From the NCBI GenBank assembly GCA_002416125.1, contig DIBU01000006.1, positions 124,001-188,000 of the forward strand: a stretch of DNA of 64,000 bases. The letters are read 5' to 3'. Origin of the DNA: Halieaceae bacterium UBA5044 (GTDB lineage Bacteria > Pseudomonadota > Gammaproteobacteria > Pseudomonadales > Halieaceae). The notes below the pieces were generated by a model that worked only from the letters and a program-made list of their open reading frames with translations, was not told where the DNA came from and searched no databases. Below, piece by piece: positions 1 to 8,906 of this stretch (positions within the stretch are counted from its first letter, which is position 1; each line of letters opens with the position of its first letter). A program made the position numbers and the translations under genes.

Positions 1-721
1 TGACAAAGGTGCCACCGGGTCTGACCAGGTCAAGGCCGTTGGGCAGGGTGCTGGTACCCACGGCGTCCATGAGGTAGTCGAGGCCCCCGGGCGCCCAGTC
101 CGCGATCGCCTCGGGGATGCTTTCGCGGCGGTAATCGATGACCCGTTCTGCGCCCAGCCCCTGCACATAGTCCAGGTTGGAGGTTGAGCAGGTCGCCGCC
201 ACCCGAGCCCCCGCCCAACATGCGAACTGCACTGCGAAACTGCCCAGCCCACCTGCTCCACCGTGAATCAGCGCCAACTGCCCCGGCGCCAGGCCACCCC
301 GATCAAACAGGCCCTGCCACGCAGTCAGTGCGGCAACCGGCAATGCTGCGGCCTCTGCAAAGCCGAGTCCCTCGGGAATGTGCGCCACCCGGCCGGCGTC
401 GGCCAGCGTGTATTCCGCATAACTGCCCTGACCACCCTGGCCGTGGTTGGTGGGCGTAAACACGCGGTCGCCCACCGAGAATCCGCGCACCCCCTCCCCT
501 ATCGCCGCCACGCGCCCGGCCGCGTCAAAGCCGATAATGTAGGGGAATACATAGGGCCGGTATTGCGCCAGGTGCCCTTCCCGGTTTTTCCAGTCAGCAG
601 GATTGACACCCGCGCAGGCAACCTGAATCAGTAATTGACCGGCCGCAGGTGTGGGTGTCGGGACCTCGGCCCGGCGGAAAACCTCCGGGCCGCCGGTCTC
701 TTCTATGATCATGGCAAACAT
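1..721 (-). CDS. NADPH:quinone reductase-like MDR oxidoreductase (partial)
   Basis: Medium-chain dehydrogenase/reductase of the zinc-independent quinone oxidoreductase type; 240 residues are visible and the C-terminus lies beyond the window edge. The N-terminal GroES-like domain has the AGVNPADWK and GFDAAGRV motifs (residues 37-71). The Rossmann part starts with GGAGGLGS (154-161), followed by the LGAERVIDYR segment usual in the family. The structural zinc cysteine cluster of alcohol dehydrogenases is not seen. Expected role: NAD(P)H-dependent reduction of a quinone or enone in the cytosol; the substrate cannot be told. It starts one base after the stop of the amidohydrolase at 723-2333, so the two are probably co-transcribed. 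ATG at 721 is chosen; an in-frame ATG three codons later is possible. Confidence 0.85.
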   Translation of the reverse strand, partial: MFAMIIEETGGPEVFRRAEVPTPTPAAGQLLIQVACAGVNPADWKNREGHLAQYRPYVFPYIIGFDAAGRVAAIGEGVRGFSVGDRVFTPTNHGQGGQGSYAEYTLADAGRVAHIPEGLGFAEAAALPVAALTAWQGLFDRGGLAPGQLALIHGGAGGLGSFAVQFACWAGARVAATCSTSNLDYVQGLGAERVIDYRRESIPEAIADWAPGGLDYLMDAVGTSTLPNGLDLVRPGGTFV

Positions 722-722
722 G

Positions 723-2333
723 TCAGTGTCCCTGCTGCATATCGGTAATGGTGTCCTGCGGTGGCCGCCTGATTGCTCTCCCCGGCATGCTGTCCAGACG
801 CAATTCCCCCTCGTCAATAACGGGCACGCCGTTGACCAGTACGTAGCGCATGCCAACGGAGGGTTGTCGGGGATTGGCAAAAGTGGCCCTGTCCTGCACC
901 GCGTTCAGATCAAAGATGACGATATCGGCGTCCATGCCCACCTGCAGCCTGCCTTTTTTGCGCATCTGCGGCACCGAGGGCTGCAGGATCGTTGCCGGTA
1001 TCAGCGATGTCTTGCGCAAGGCTTCCGTCAGGCTCAGCGACTCGCTTTCGCGCACCCACTCGGCCAGCAGGCGGCTGAAGGTGCCGGCACTCCGGGGGTG
1101 GGCGTAAGCTGTTTCCGGCAGCGGCCACACGTCATGGGGGATCAGCGCGCCCGTGTTCGCGTCGATCCAGGGCATGCTGTCGCTGGCTATCGCCCCGCCG
1201 GGGAGCAGAACCGAGGTGTCCAACACGCTGCGTTCCGCCGGTAAATCCAGGAAGTGTTTTACGATAATGGCACCGGGCTGCTCTGCGCGCAGGGCTTTGA
1301 AACTCTCTTCATTGAGCCTCTGGCCGTTGTATTCAATGTCCTGCGCCTTCACACCCTTGGCCGCCATTGCATCCGGGCTGAACAGCGCCGAACCGATGGT
1401 GGTGCTGGCGGCGCCATAGGTATAGGCCTCTGTCGTTATCGGAACGCCGGAAGCGCGCGCTGACTGGATCATTCCGGCCGTGACATCGACGGCCCGCACA
1501 CTGCTGCTGTTCAAGTGGCAGATGTGGGCCGGGTTTCCGGTGCTGGCCGCCAGGGCAATAACCTGGCCGACACACTCCGCCGAGCTGTCGGGGTCCTGCG
1601 GATTGTCGCAGGAGATGTGTGTGAAGGTGGGGACCTCATGGCGAGCAGCCAGACTGTGCACGGCAAGCAGTTCACGAAAACCTCCCCCCGGCGCGTAACC
1701 CCCGTTGATGCCGATACCGAGTGCCCCGTCGCGCAACCCCTGTTCAAGATAGGCAGTGATGCGCTGCACCTGTTCACTCGATGCGGCTTCGCTAACCCAG
1801 CGCTTGCGGGCGAAGGCATCACGGAACCACTGCACCTCCGCGCGGGGTGTCAGCCCCTCGAACTCCGCGATGCGCGCGAAGGTCCAGGCGGCAGACGTAC
1901 CGTAATTCAGGGCCCTGCCCGCCCGCGCCTGTGATTGATACCACTCATCGACCGGCAACACGCCGGACTCGAGTTCCAGGGTGGTTGTCACGCCATCGTA
2001 GGCGTGCATTCTGTCTGCAACCAGCGACTGCCCGTGTGAATGCAGGTCGATAAACCCGGGGGCAACGATCAGGCCACTGGCATCGATGGTGCGCTTACCA
2101 ACCAGCCGCCCTTCGGATATCTCAACAATCTCTGAGCCCGTAATGCCCAGATTGCGCACAGCATCCAGCCCACTCTCCGGGTCGACGACGCGGCCGCCGA
2201 TGATGACCAGATCGTGGCGCGCCTCCCCGGCTGCCAGGGGGCGACCCGCCAGTGTCATGCAGAACAACAGTGTCAGCAGTACGGCACCACAAATCCTGGT
2301 ATGGAATTCTGGCCGGATGTGAGTGTGCTTCAT
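723..2333 (-). CDS. Exported D-aminoacylase/N-acyl-amino-acid deacylase-type amidohydrolase
   Basis: Metal-dependent amidohydrolase of the D-aminoacylase (N-acyl-D-amino-acid deacylase) group, 536 aa. An N-terminal hydrophobic segment (about residues 15-35, ending near PLAAGEA) looks like a signal peptide, so the enzyme probably acts in the periplasm. The metal-binding IDLHSHG motif is at about 96-101, with later HICHLNSS and ASDSMPW segments that match the remaining metal and catalytic positions of the fold. The start at 2333 is chosen over longer in-frame extensions because a GAGGGC Shine-Dalgarno sits 4-9 bases upstream and the signal peptide then begins properly. It is transcribed with the MDR gene and diverges from the CoA-dehydratase gene at 2513, so this may be one catabolic locus; the substrate is unknown. 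Confidence 0.8.
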   Translation of the reverse strand: MKHTHIRPEFHTRICGAVLLTLLFCMTLAGRPLAAGEARHDLVIIGGRVVDPESGLDAVRNLGITGSEIVEISEGRLVGKRTIDASGLIVAPGFIDLHSHGQSLVADRMHAYDGVTTTLELESGVLPVDEWYQSQARAGRALNYGTSAAWTFARIAEFEGLTPRAEVQWFRDAFARKRWVSEAASSEQVQRITAYLEQGLRDGALGIGINGGYAPGGGFRELLAVHSLAARHEVPTFTHISCDNPQDPDSSAECVGQVIALAASTGNPAHICHLNSSSVRAVDVTAGMIQSARASGVPITTEAYTYGAASTTIGSALFSPDAMAAKGVKAQDIEYNGQRLNEESFKALRAEQPGAIIVKHFLDLPAERSVLDTSVLLPGGAIASDSMPWIDANTGALIPHDVWPLPETAYAHPRSAGTFSRLLAEWVRESESLSLTEALRKTSLIPATILQPSVPQMRKKGRLQVGMDADIVIFDLNAVQDRATFANPRQPSVGMRYVLVNGVPVIDEGELRLDSMPGRAIRRPPQDTITDMQQGH

Positions 2334-2512
2334 GATGCCCTCGGCTGATGCGTGTGTTGACGCTGCGTTGCAACGCGGTGGCTGCAATCGACAACCGCCC
2401 CAATTTAGCATACAACAGACACCTCAGGGTCTCGGACCACGGTATTGCGGGTGCTCGGCTGGCCTGTGCGAACCGGGGGCTGGACCGCAAAACAGGTCGT
2501 GGGAGGAACAGG

Positions 2513-4045
2513 GTGAGCAAGGTTAGCGCAGAGCGCACAGAGGAGACAGCAGCCAGCCGGTGGGCGCGTTTTACGCCGATTCGCACTGGCGAAGACTATG
2601 TACAGAGCCTGCGTGGACGCAATGTCACGGTTTACCTGCTGGGTGAGCGGATCGCGGAGCCGGTGGACCACCCGATTATCCGCCCCTCTATCAATGCCCT
2701 GAGTGCCACCTACGACCTGGCTCTGGAAGAGCCTGAGCTGGCAACGGCACACTCTTCCCTGATCGACGCCCGGGTCAATCGCTTCCTGCACATTGTCGAA
2801 TCACCGCAGGACCTGGTGATGAAGAATCGTATGCAGCGGCGTCTGGGGCAGATCACGGGTACCTGCTTCCAGCGCTGTGCCGGGCTGGATACGATCAGTG
2901 TGCTGCACTCCATCACCTGGGACATCGACCGCAAGTATGGCACGCACTACCACCAGCGCTATCTCGACTTTATGCGCGAAGCCCAGCGCCACAATGTCAT
3001 CATTGGTGCCGGCATGACGGATCCAAAGGGGGATCGCAGCAAACGCCCTCACCAGCAATCTGACCCCGATCTTTTTTTGCACGTAACGGGTCGCACGGCA
3101 CAGGGCCTGTTCGTCACCGGCGCCAAAGCGCACATGACGGGCGGTCTGAACAGTCACTGGATCTGCGTCATGCCCACAATGAATATGGGCGAGGCAGATC
3201 GTGACTACGCTGTGGTTGGCCTGGTGCCCGGCGACGCTGAGGGACTCACCTACATTTACGGGCGTCAGAGCTGTGACACCCGTGCGCTGGAGCCGGGCGA
3301 CATCGACAAGGGCAACGCGCGCTTCGGCGGACAGGAAACCCTGGTGGTTTTCGACAACGTGTTCATCCCCTGGGAGCATGTGCTCATGGATGGCGAATAC
3401 GAATTCGCCCAGCCGATGGTGTCGCGCTTTACCGCCTACCATCGCGCCAGCTATGTCTGCAAAACCGGCCTCGGTGATGTGATGGTCGGCGCTGCGGCCT
3501 CTATCGCCGAGTACAACGGGGCTGATGCCGCCAGCCATATCAAGGACAAACTGGTGGAGATGACGCATCTCAACGAAACCATCTATTCGTCGGCCATCGC
3601 ATCCTCCCACGAGGCGACGCGACTGGATTCGGGTATCTGGATGAATGACGAAATGCTGGCCAACGTGTGCAAGCACAATGTCACACGCTTCCCCTACGAG
3701 ATAGCCCGATTCGCCCAGGACCTCGCTGGCGGCCTGATGGTGACCCTGCCGTCCCAGGCCGACTTCGAGCATGAGGACGCCGGGCCACTGTTGCACAAGT
3801 ATTTCCAGGGTCGCGCAGACATTCCGGTAGAGAGCCGTACCCGGATGCTGCGCCTGATCGAGAACATGACCCTGGGCCGCAACGCCGTGGGCTACCTCAC
3901 AGAATCGCTGCACGGCGCAGGTTCACCCCAGGCCCAACGCATCCAGATTCTGCGCGGCATGGATCTGCCGCGCAAGAAACGCTATGCGCAGGACCTGGCC
4001 GGCATCGACATTATCGCAACAGACGCGGAGGGCGACGCGGGCTGA
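2513..4045 (+). CDS. 4-hydroxybutyryl-CoA dehydratase/vinylacetyl-CoA isomerase (AbfD/HpaB) family protein
   Basis: A 510-aa member of the 4-hydroxyphenylacetate 3-hydroxylase/AbfD superfamily. The AbfD branch is a flavin and [4Fe-4S] enzyme that dehydrates 4-hydroxybutyryl-CoA to crotonyl-CoA. The protein has a C-X3-C pair (Cys118, Cys122 in GTCFQRC) and a downstream His310/Cys316 pair in YHRASYVCKTG, positions that correspond to the cluster ligands of AbfD; plain HpaB monooxygenases lack them. The spacing H-X5-C is one residue shorter than I recall for the clostridial enzyme. GTG at 2513 is chosen because GGGAGG lies 6 bases upstream and the family length (about 490-510 aa) fits. It is divergent from the amidohydrolase and converges with the antiporter. 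Family placement is firm; the exact substrate is inferred. Confidence 0.8.
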   Translation: MSKVSAERTEETAASRWARFTPIRTGEDYVQSLRGRNVTVYLLGERIAEPVDHPIIRPSINALSATYDLALEEPELATAHSSLIDARVNRFLHIVESPQDLVMKNRMQRRLGQITGTCFQRCAGLDTISVLHSITWDIDRKYGTHYHQRYLDFMREAQRHNVIIGAGMTDPKGDRSKRPHQQSDPDLFLHVTGRTAQGLFVTGAKAHMTGGLNSHWICVMPTMNMGEADRDYAVVGLVPGDAEGLTYIYGRQSCDTRALEPGDIDKGNARFGGQETLVVFDNVFIPWEHVLMDGEYEFAQPMVSRFTAYHRASYVCKTGLGDVMVGAAASIAEYNGADAASHIKDKLVEMTHLNETIYSSAIASSHEATRLDSGIWMNDEMLANVCKHNVTRFPYEIARFAQDLAGGLMVTLPSQADFEHEDAGPLLHKYFQGRADIPVESRTRMLRLIENMTLGRNAVGYLTESLHGAGSPQAQRIQILRGMDLPRKKRYAQDLAGIDIIATDAEGDAG

Positions 4046-4049
4046 ATGA

Positions 4050-5774
4050 CTACCCGAGTTTAAGGCCGACCACGGCAATCTGGTCGCCATCAAGTTTCTT
4101 CACGACGAACTCAACGCTACCCAGCGAGACGCGGTCCCCCACGACCGCTTTGTGATGGAACTGCCGGTTGATGAACTCGCCCACTGTGAGCGACTGCAGG
4201 GCTTCCGGTACCGCAATACCGTACATCAGGGAGATATCGGCCAGGCGTGCGCCCGGCTTGAGGACAAAGTCGCCATAAAACGCCGAGGCTTTTTCCGAGC
4301 TGCGCGCATCCACCGGCGTGAACAGGCGGGCGAGGGCCGGTGCTGCGCCGTCATTGCCGAGGACCATGACATGGTCTTCCAGCTCGACGTCTTGCTCACG
4401 AGGGTTGTCCAGTAACACTCCCTGGCGAACAATACCCACCAGCTGTGCGCCGCCAGACAGCGGCAAACGCCCTGCCCGCATCTGAATCGCAGGGCTGCCC
4501 GCCACCGCCCGGTATACCAGAACCTCTTTTTCCTGTTCGTCCGGAATCTTCAGGACCAGGTGCTCCGGATCGACAAGTACCGGCGGCACCTCAATGCCCA
4601 ACCAACGGGCAATGGGCGCGATGGTCCACCCCTGGAGCACCAGCGAAACAAGCACCACGAAGAACGCCAGCTCAAAGAAAATATCCGCATGCTCCAGCCC
4701 GGCGAGGGACGGAAACAGTGCGAGGATAATCGGCACAGCGCCGCGCAGCCCGCACCAACTGATAAACACCTGCTCTCGCCAGGGGAAATGGAAGGGCAGC
4801 AATGCCAGGGCCACGGCCAGGGGGCGTGCGACAAAAATCAGCGCCAAGGCAATGCCGAGGGCGGGAAGTACCAGGGGCAGCAGGCTGCTGGGTGTGACCA
4901 GCAGACCGAGCATGAGAAACATGCCAATCTGGGCCAGCCAGGCGATGCCATCGTGGAATCGGCGAATATCCTTGGCGTGCGGCAGCGATGCGTTGCCGAT
5001 CAGGATGCCCACCAGATAGATGGCCAGAAAGCCGCTCCCGCCCCACAGGTTGGCCACCCCGAACACGCTGATGCCGCCGGCCAGCGCCAGCAGCGGATAC
5101 ATGGATACGGGCAGAGAGAGGCGTTTCAGCAGCCGCACAAGCAGATAGCCGCCGGCAAAGCCAATGGCAAGTCCCAGCCCCATCTGCTCCGCAAAGGCCG
5201 CCAGAATGCGTACCCCGGGGTCTTCCGCCTGCAGCGAGAGCAGTTCCACCAGCGTGATCGTCAGGAAGATCGCCATGGGGTCGTTACTGCCGGACTCCAC
5301 CTCCAGCGTCGCGCTGGTGCGTTCCTTGAGTTGCAAGCCCGCCGAACGCAGCAGGCCGAACACGGCTGCGGCGTCGGTGGAGCCGACGATGGCGCCGATC
5401 AATAGAGACTCCAGCCAGCTCAGCCCCAAAATGAGGTGTGTCACCAAACCGGTGATACCGGCGGTCAGCACCACACCGATCGTCGCCAGCGACAGTGCCG
5501 GCCCCAGGCTGACCCTGAAGGTGTCGCGACGCGCGCCCTGCCCCCCGTCGAAAATGATGATGGCGAGGGCGAGGCTGCCGAACAGGAAGGCCTGGTTGAC
5601 GTCATTGAACTGCAGGCCGCCCAGCCCTTCTTCACCGGCGAGCATGCCCAGCACGAGGAACACCAGCAGTACCGGGGCACCCACCCGACGGGAGAGCCCG
5701 CTGGCAATGACGCACAGGAGTGCAAGCAGGGCACCCCAGAAAATCATGCTGTTGGTCAGTTCGATCGGGTTCAC
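4050..5774 (-). CDS. nhaP2: K+/H+ antiporter, NhaP2/CvrA type
   Basis: Cation:proton antiporter of the CPA1 family with a C-terminal TrkA-C (RCK) regulatory domain, 574 aa, inner membrane. About twelve hydrophobic segments fill residues 10-390. The family signatures LLIGAIVGSTDAAAVF and EVESGSNDPMA carry the conserved Asp/Glu of the transport core. The cytoplasmic tail holds a TrkA-C domain (around LVGIVRQGVLL and DHVMVLG), as in E. coli CvrA. GTG at 5774 is chosen because it aligns with the E. coli start; in-frame extension upstream is hydrophilic and unrelated. It is transcribed away from prc across a 182-bp gap and ends 4 bp from the AbfD-like gene. Likely role: potassium and volume homeostasis in osmotic stress. 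Confidence 0.88.
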   Translation of the reverse strand: MNPIELTNSMIFWGALLALLCVIASGLSRRVGAPVLLVFLVLGMLAGEEGLGGLQFNDVNQAFLFGSLALAIIIFDGGQGARRDTFRVSLGPALSLATIGVVLTAGITGLVTHLILGLSWLESLLIGAIVGSTDAAAVFGLLRSAGLQLKERTSATLEVESGSNDPMAIFLTITLVELLSLQAEDPGVRILAAFAEQMGLGLAIGFAGGYLLVRLLKRLSLPVSMYPLLALAGGISVFGVANLWGGSGFLAIYLVGILIGNASLPHAKDIRRFHDGIAWLAQIGMFLMLGLLVTPSSLLPLVLPALGIALALIFVARPLAVALALLPFHFPWREQVFISWCGLRGAVPIILALFPSLAGLEHADIFFELAFFVVLVSLVLQGWTIAPIARWLGIEVPPVLVDPEHLVLKIPDEQEKEVLVYRAVAGSPAIQMRAGRLPLSGGAQLVGIVRQGVLLDNPREQDVELEDHVMVLGNDGAAPALARLFTPVDARSSEKASAFYGDFVLKPGARLADISLMYGIAVPEALQSLTVGEFINRQFHHKAVVGDRVSLGSVEFVVKKLDGDQIAVVGLKLG

Positions 5775-5898
5775 GCGCTCAAGGGGCCCTGGTCCGCTGG
5801 CTGCAGCCTGTATGGTACACCAGTCCGGTAGCACGGGGATGGAACACGCGCGAACCAGCGCTGTCTCACACAACATCGTGTACACCGTTACAATGGGA

Positions 5899-5927
5899 TT
5901 GGATGCAACCCAGCGTGGGGTTACACT
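5899..5927 (+). promoter_or_regulatory. Candidate sigma-70 promoter for prc
   Basis: TTGGAT at 5899-5904 and TACACT at 5922-5927 are separated by exactly 17 bp and would start transcription about 24 bases before the prc TTG start. Both hexamers are imperfect, so this is a pattern match only. Confidence 0.4.
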
Positions 5928-5956
5928 GCTGACTCGGTCTACAGGAGACACCAACT

Positions 5957-8092
5957 TTGCCTACCATACCGGCTTACAGAGCGACGCACTTCCGCACCCT
6001 CTTCCTGGGCGTTGCGGCCCTGCTGGTGGCAGCGCTGCCGGGAGTTGCGGGCGCCGCCATCGCCTACACGGACAGCCAGCGGGAAACCATCGTTGAGCTG
6101 ATCGAGCAGTTGGAGGAGCGCCATTACGCCAAGCTTGTCTACGATGACAACCTGTCTTCCCTGCACCTGGACAATTACATAGAAAGCCTCGACGGGGGCA
6201 AGATGTTCTTTACCCAGGCGGATCTGGCGGACTTTGAGCGCTACCGCACGGTGATGGATGAGGACCTGCACGAGGGCAACCTGCAGATCGGCTTCGACAT
6301 TTTCAACCGCTTCCAGCAGCGCTTGCAGGAGCGCCTCGGCGGCATCGTGGAAACACTCGACGAGCGCGTAGCGGCCATGGATTTCACCGTGGACGAGGCC
6401 TATGAACTGGATGGCGAGGATCGTCCCTGGGCGCGCAGCGAGGCAGAACTTGACGATCGCTGGCGTCGCCATCTCAAGAATCAGGTATTGAGCCTGCGGC
6501 TTGCGGAGAAAGAGGCCGAGGACATTGTGCCGACGCTGGAGAAGCGCTACCGCAACCAGCTCAAGCGGATTGAACAGTACAACGCCCAGGATGTGTTCCA
6601 GGTCTATGCCAACGCCCTGACGGAACTCTACGACCCGCACACCAACTACCTGTCTCCCCGTCGCTCGGAGAACTTCAATATCAATATGAGCCTGTCGCTC
6701 GAAGGGATCGGCGCAGTACTGCAGATGGAGGACGAATACACCAAGGTCGCCCGACTGGTCGCGGCTGGCCCGGCGGACAAGCAGGGAGAGCTGCAACCCT
6801 CGGACCGGATCGTGGGCGTTGCACAGGGCGAGGATGGCCCCTTTGAAGACGTAATCGGCTGGCGCCTGGACGAGGTGGTCGAGCTGATACGTGGCCCCAA
6901 AGATTCCACGGTTCGCCTGCAGGTGATCCCCGCCAAGGCGGCCTCCACGGATGCACGCAAGGAAATCACCATCGTGCGCAACCAGGTCAAACTGGAGGAG
7001 CAGTCGGCCCAGAAGAAGGTCCTTGAAGTGCCCAGCGGTGACCACACCGCAAAGATCGGTGTCATCGACATTCCCGCGTTTTATATCGACTTCGAGGCCA
7101 TGCGGCGCGGTGACGATGATTACAAGAGCACCACCCGCGACGTCCACAAACTGCTGACGGAACTGGAAGCGGAAGGCGTTGACGGCATCGTGATCGACCT
7201 GCGCCATAACGGCGGTGGCTCACTGCAGGAAGCCAACGAGTTGACCGGCTTGTTTATCGAGTACGGCCCGACCGTGCAGATTCGCCACTCGTCGCGACGG
7301 GTGTGGCGTGACGGCAAGCGTGTGCGGGGCCCCTACTACGATGGTCCGCTCGTGGTCCTGATCAACCGACTGAGCGCTTCCGCCTCGGAAATCTTCGCCG
7401 GCGCGATACAGGACTATCAGCGCGGCATTATTGTTGGGGACCGCTCCTTCGGCAAGGGAACCGTGCAGACCATGGTGCCGCTCACGGAAGGGCAGCTGAA
7501 GCTCACCGAATCGAAGTTCTACCGTATCTCGGGAGACAGCACGCAGCACCGTGGAGTGGTGCCCGACGTGGTCTTTCCGTCCCTGTTCGACCCGGACGAG
7601 ATAGGCGAGAGCGCACTGGACCACGCTCTCAACTGGGACCAGATCAATCCGGTCAAGCACAGGCGCTATGGTGACATCAACGCCGTTGTGCCGGAGCTGA
7701 CCCGACTGTTCCGTGAACGCAGCGTCACCAACCCGGATTTCGTCTATCTTGAGGAGCAGGTTCACCTGGCTGAAGAGGCGCGCGCGGTGAAGGCATTGCC
7801 GCTCAATGAAGAAGCCCGTATCGCCATGCGTGAGGCGCAGGAGAACAAGGCCCTGGCAATTGAAAACCGGCGCCGCGCTGCGCTCGGCGAGGAACTGCTG
7901 ACCTCGCTGGAAGATGAGTTTGACGAAACCGATGAGGACGCCATCGAGCCCGAGGACGATAGCGCGACAGAAGACCCGGAACACCCCGACGTGCTGCTCA
8001 CCGAGGCCGGCAACATCCTTGTGGACGCGCTGCTCCTGCGCCACCAGCAGGTTGCACAGCACAGCGCGAATCGCACTGGCGACAAACAGTAG
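5957..8092 (+). CDS. prc: Tail-specific (C-terminal processing) periplasmic protease Prc/Tsp
   Basis: S41-family serine protease, 711 aa, that degrades periplasmic proteins such as peptidoglycan endopeptidases and SsrA-tagged products. The order is signal peptide (about 1-32), N-terminal helical domain, PDZ domain (about 240-330) and S41 catalytic core. The Ser-Lys dyad is Ser475 in SASASEIF and Lys500 in SFGKGTVQ, with Asp486 at the same spacing as in E. coli Tsp. The C-terminus has a strongly acidic stretch (around 645-675) before the last helix. The start is TTG at 5957, supported by AGGAGA 9 bases upstream and by the signal peptide. A perfect terminator follows at 8102-8128, so it is probably monocistronic. 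Confidence 0.95.
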   Translation: MPTIPAYRATHFRTLFLGVAALLVAALPGVAGAAIAYTDSQRETIVELIEQLEERHYAKLVYDDNLSSLHLDNYIESLDGGKMFFTQADLADFERYRTVMDEDLHEGNLQIGFDIFNRFQQRLQERLGGIVETLDERVAAMDFTVDEAYELDGEDRPWARSEAELDDRWRRHLKNQVLSLRLAEKEAEDIVPTLEKRYRNQLKRIEQYNAQDVFQVYANALTELYDPHTNYLSPRRSENFNINMSLSLEGIGAVLQMEDEYTKVARLVAAGPADKQGELQPSDRIVGVAQGEDGPFEDVIGWRLDEVVELIRGPKDSTVRLQVIPAKAASTDARKEITIVRNQVKLEEQSAQKKVLEVPSGDHTAKIGVIDIPAFYIDFEAMRRGDDDYKSTTRDVHKLLTELEAEGVDGIVIDLRHNGGGSLQEANELTGLFIEYGPTVQIRHSSRRVWRDGKRVRGPYYDGPLVVLINRLSASASEIFAGAIQDYQRGIIVGDRSFGKGTVQTMVPLTEGQLKLTESKFYRISGDSTQHRGVVPDVVFPSLFDPDEIGESALDHALNWDQINPVKHRRYGDINAVVPELTRLFRERSVTNPDFVYLEEQVHLAEEARAVKALPLNEEARIAMREAQENKALAIENRRRAALGEELLTSLEDEFDETDEDAIEPEDDSATEDPEHPDVLLTEAGNILVDALLLRHQQVAQHSANRTGDKQ

Positions 8093-8101
8093 ACGATGCA
8101 G

Positions 8102-8128
8102 CCTGCGGCGAAGCGCCGCAGGTTTTTT
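8102..8128 (+). terminator. Intrinsic terminator of prc
   Basis: A 9-bp perfect GC-rich stem (8102-8110 with 8114-8122), AAG loop, and six T residues directly after. It begins 10 bases past the prc stop. Confidence 0.92.
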
Positions 8129-8193
8129 CACCCGCCGTCCAGGGCCGGACGGTGTGGTCCAAGCTTGCGAGAGACAGGCACTGGCGGATGACA

Positions 8194-8898
8194 ATGGATT
8201 GGATTGAAGCCTTGGGGGATGTACTGCCGGTAACCCGCCTGGGCGACGACATGTGCGTGGTGGATATGTCGCCTGCGGCGTTGCGCATGCACGGCATGAC
8301 CCTGGACGAAGTACGCGGCAAGACCCTGTCCGAACTCGCCCACCGTGAATCGATGACAAACGTGTTGCCCAGCGTCTGGCGGCGCAATACACCGCTGATC
8401 AAGGATCCGGTAGGTGGCCTGCTGGAGGATGCTGCCCGGCTGTACGGCAATGCCACGGCCTGGGTCTGGCTACTGACCCCGTCCGGCCGCATGTTCCGCG
8501 CCATTCTCAACGTGATCAAGCTGCAAACCGGGTTTCTGACGTATCTGGCCAACGTGGAGGATCCCTTCACGCGCAGCCTGGTACGCGCGGAACCCGATGG
8601 CACCATCGTCGGCTCCCTTGGCGCACGCTGGACACTGGAAACCATGCGGGTTTTTGAGGACTTCATCGCAGGGGATAGTCTGCAGGAAATCGCACGCAGC
8701 CATGCACTGACCACCAGCCGGGTGCGAGGCATCCTTGACGACCTTGCGGACCAGACTGGCTACGCAACCGCCGGTGCCCTGCGCGCGGCTATCTACCGCA
8801 ATTATGCTGACGAGATGGTGCCTGCCCGACAGACGATTTTCCCCGTGGTGACGGACACCGTGCCCGGTTTCCCGCGCTACGACCGGTCTCCGGTTTAG
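8194..8898 (+). CDS. Orphan regulator with PAS-like N-terminus and LuxR-like HTH
   Basis: A 234-aa protein that I cannot place in a named family. The first 110 residues look like a divergent PAS sensor fold (MCVVDMSPAALRMHGM, VRGKTLSEL, then a strand-rich part GRMFRAILNVIKL). Residues about 165-205 (SLQEIARSHALTTSRVRGIL, then LRAAIYRNY) resemble a LuxR/FixJ-type helix-turn-helix, so a DNA-binding sensor is inferred. No receiver domain or membrane segment is seen. ATG at 8194 is preferred because GGCGG lies 6 bases upstream; ATG at 8188 or GTG/ATG further up are alternatives. It stands alone after the prc terminator and 8 bp before the DUF938 gene, with which it may be co-transcribed. Confidence 0.6.
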   Translation: MDWIEALGDVLPVTRLGDDMCVVDMSPAALRMHGMTLDEVRGKTLSELAHRESMTNVLPSVWRRNTPLIKDPVGGLLEDAARLYGNATAWVWLLTPSGRMFRAILNVIKLQTGFLTYLANVEDPFTRSLVRAEPDGTIVGSLGARWTLETMRVFEDFIAGDSLQEIARSHALTTSRVRGILDDLADQTGYATAGALRAAIYRNYADEMVPARQTIFPVVTDTVPGFPRYDRSPV

Positions 8899-8906
8899 AC
8901 GCCGCC

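Noticed and set aside
1..721. Truncation of the MDR gene as a pseudogene
   Set aside because: The missing C-terminus is caused by the window edge; the visible frame is intact.
2801..3913. Long open frame on the minus strand opposite the AbfD-like gene
   Set aside because: It lies wholly antisense to a gene with clear homology, has no recognisable motif, and is expected from GC-rich codon bias.
5939..8392. Two long minus-strand open frames (about 420 and 390 codons) opposite prc
   Set aside because: Antisense to a complete prc with catalytic residues; composition is typical of a shadow frame.
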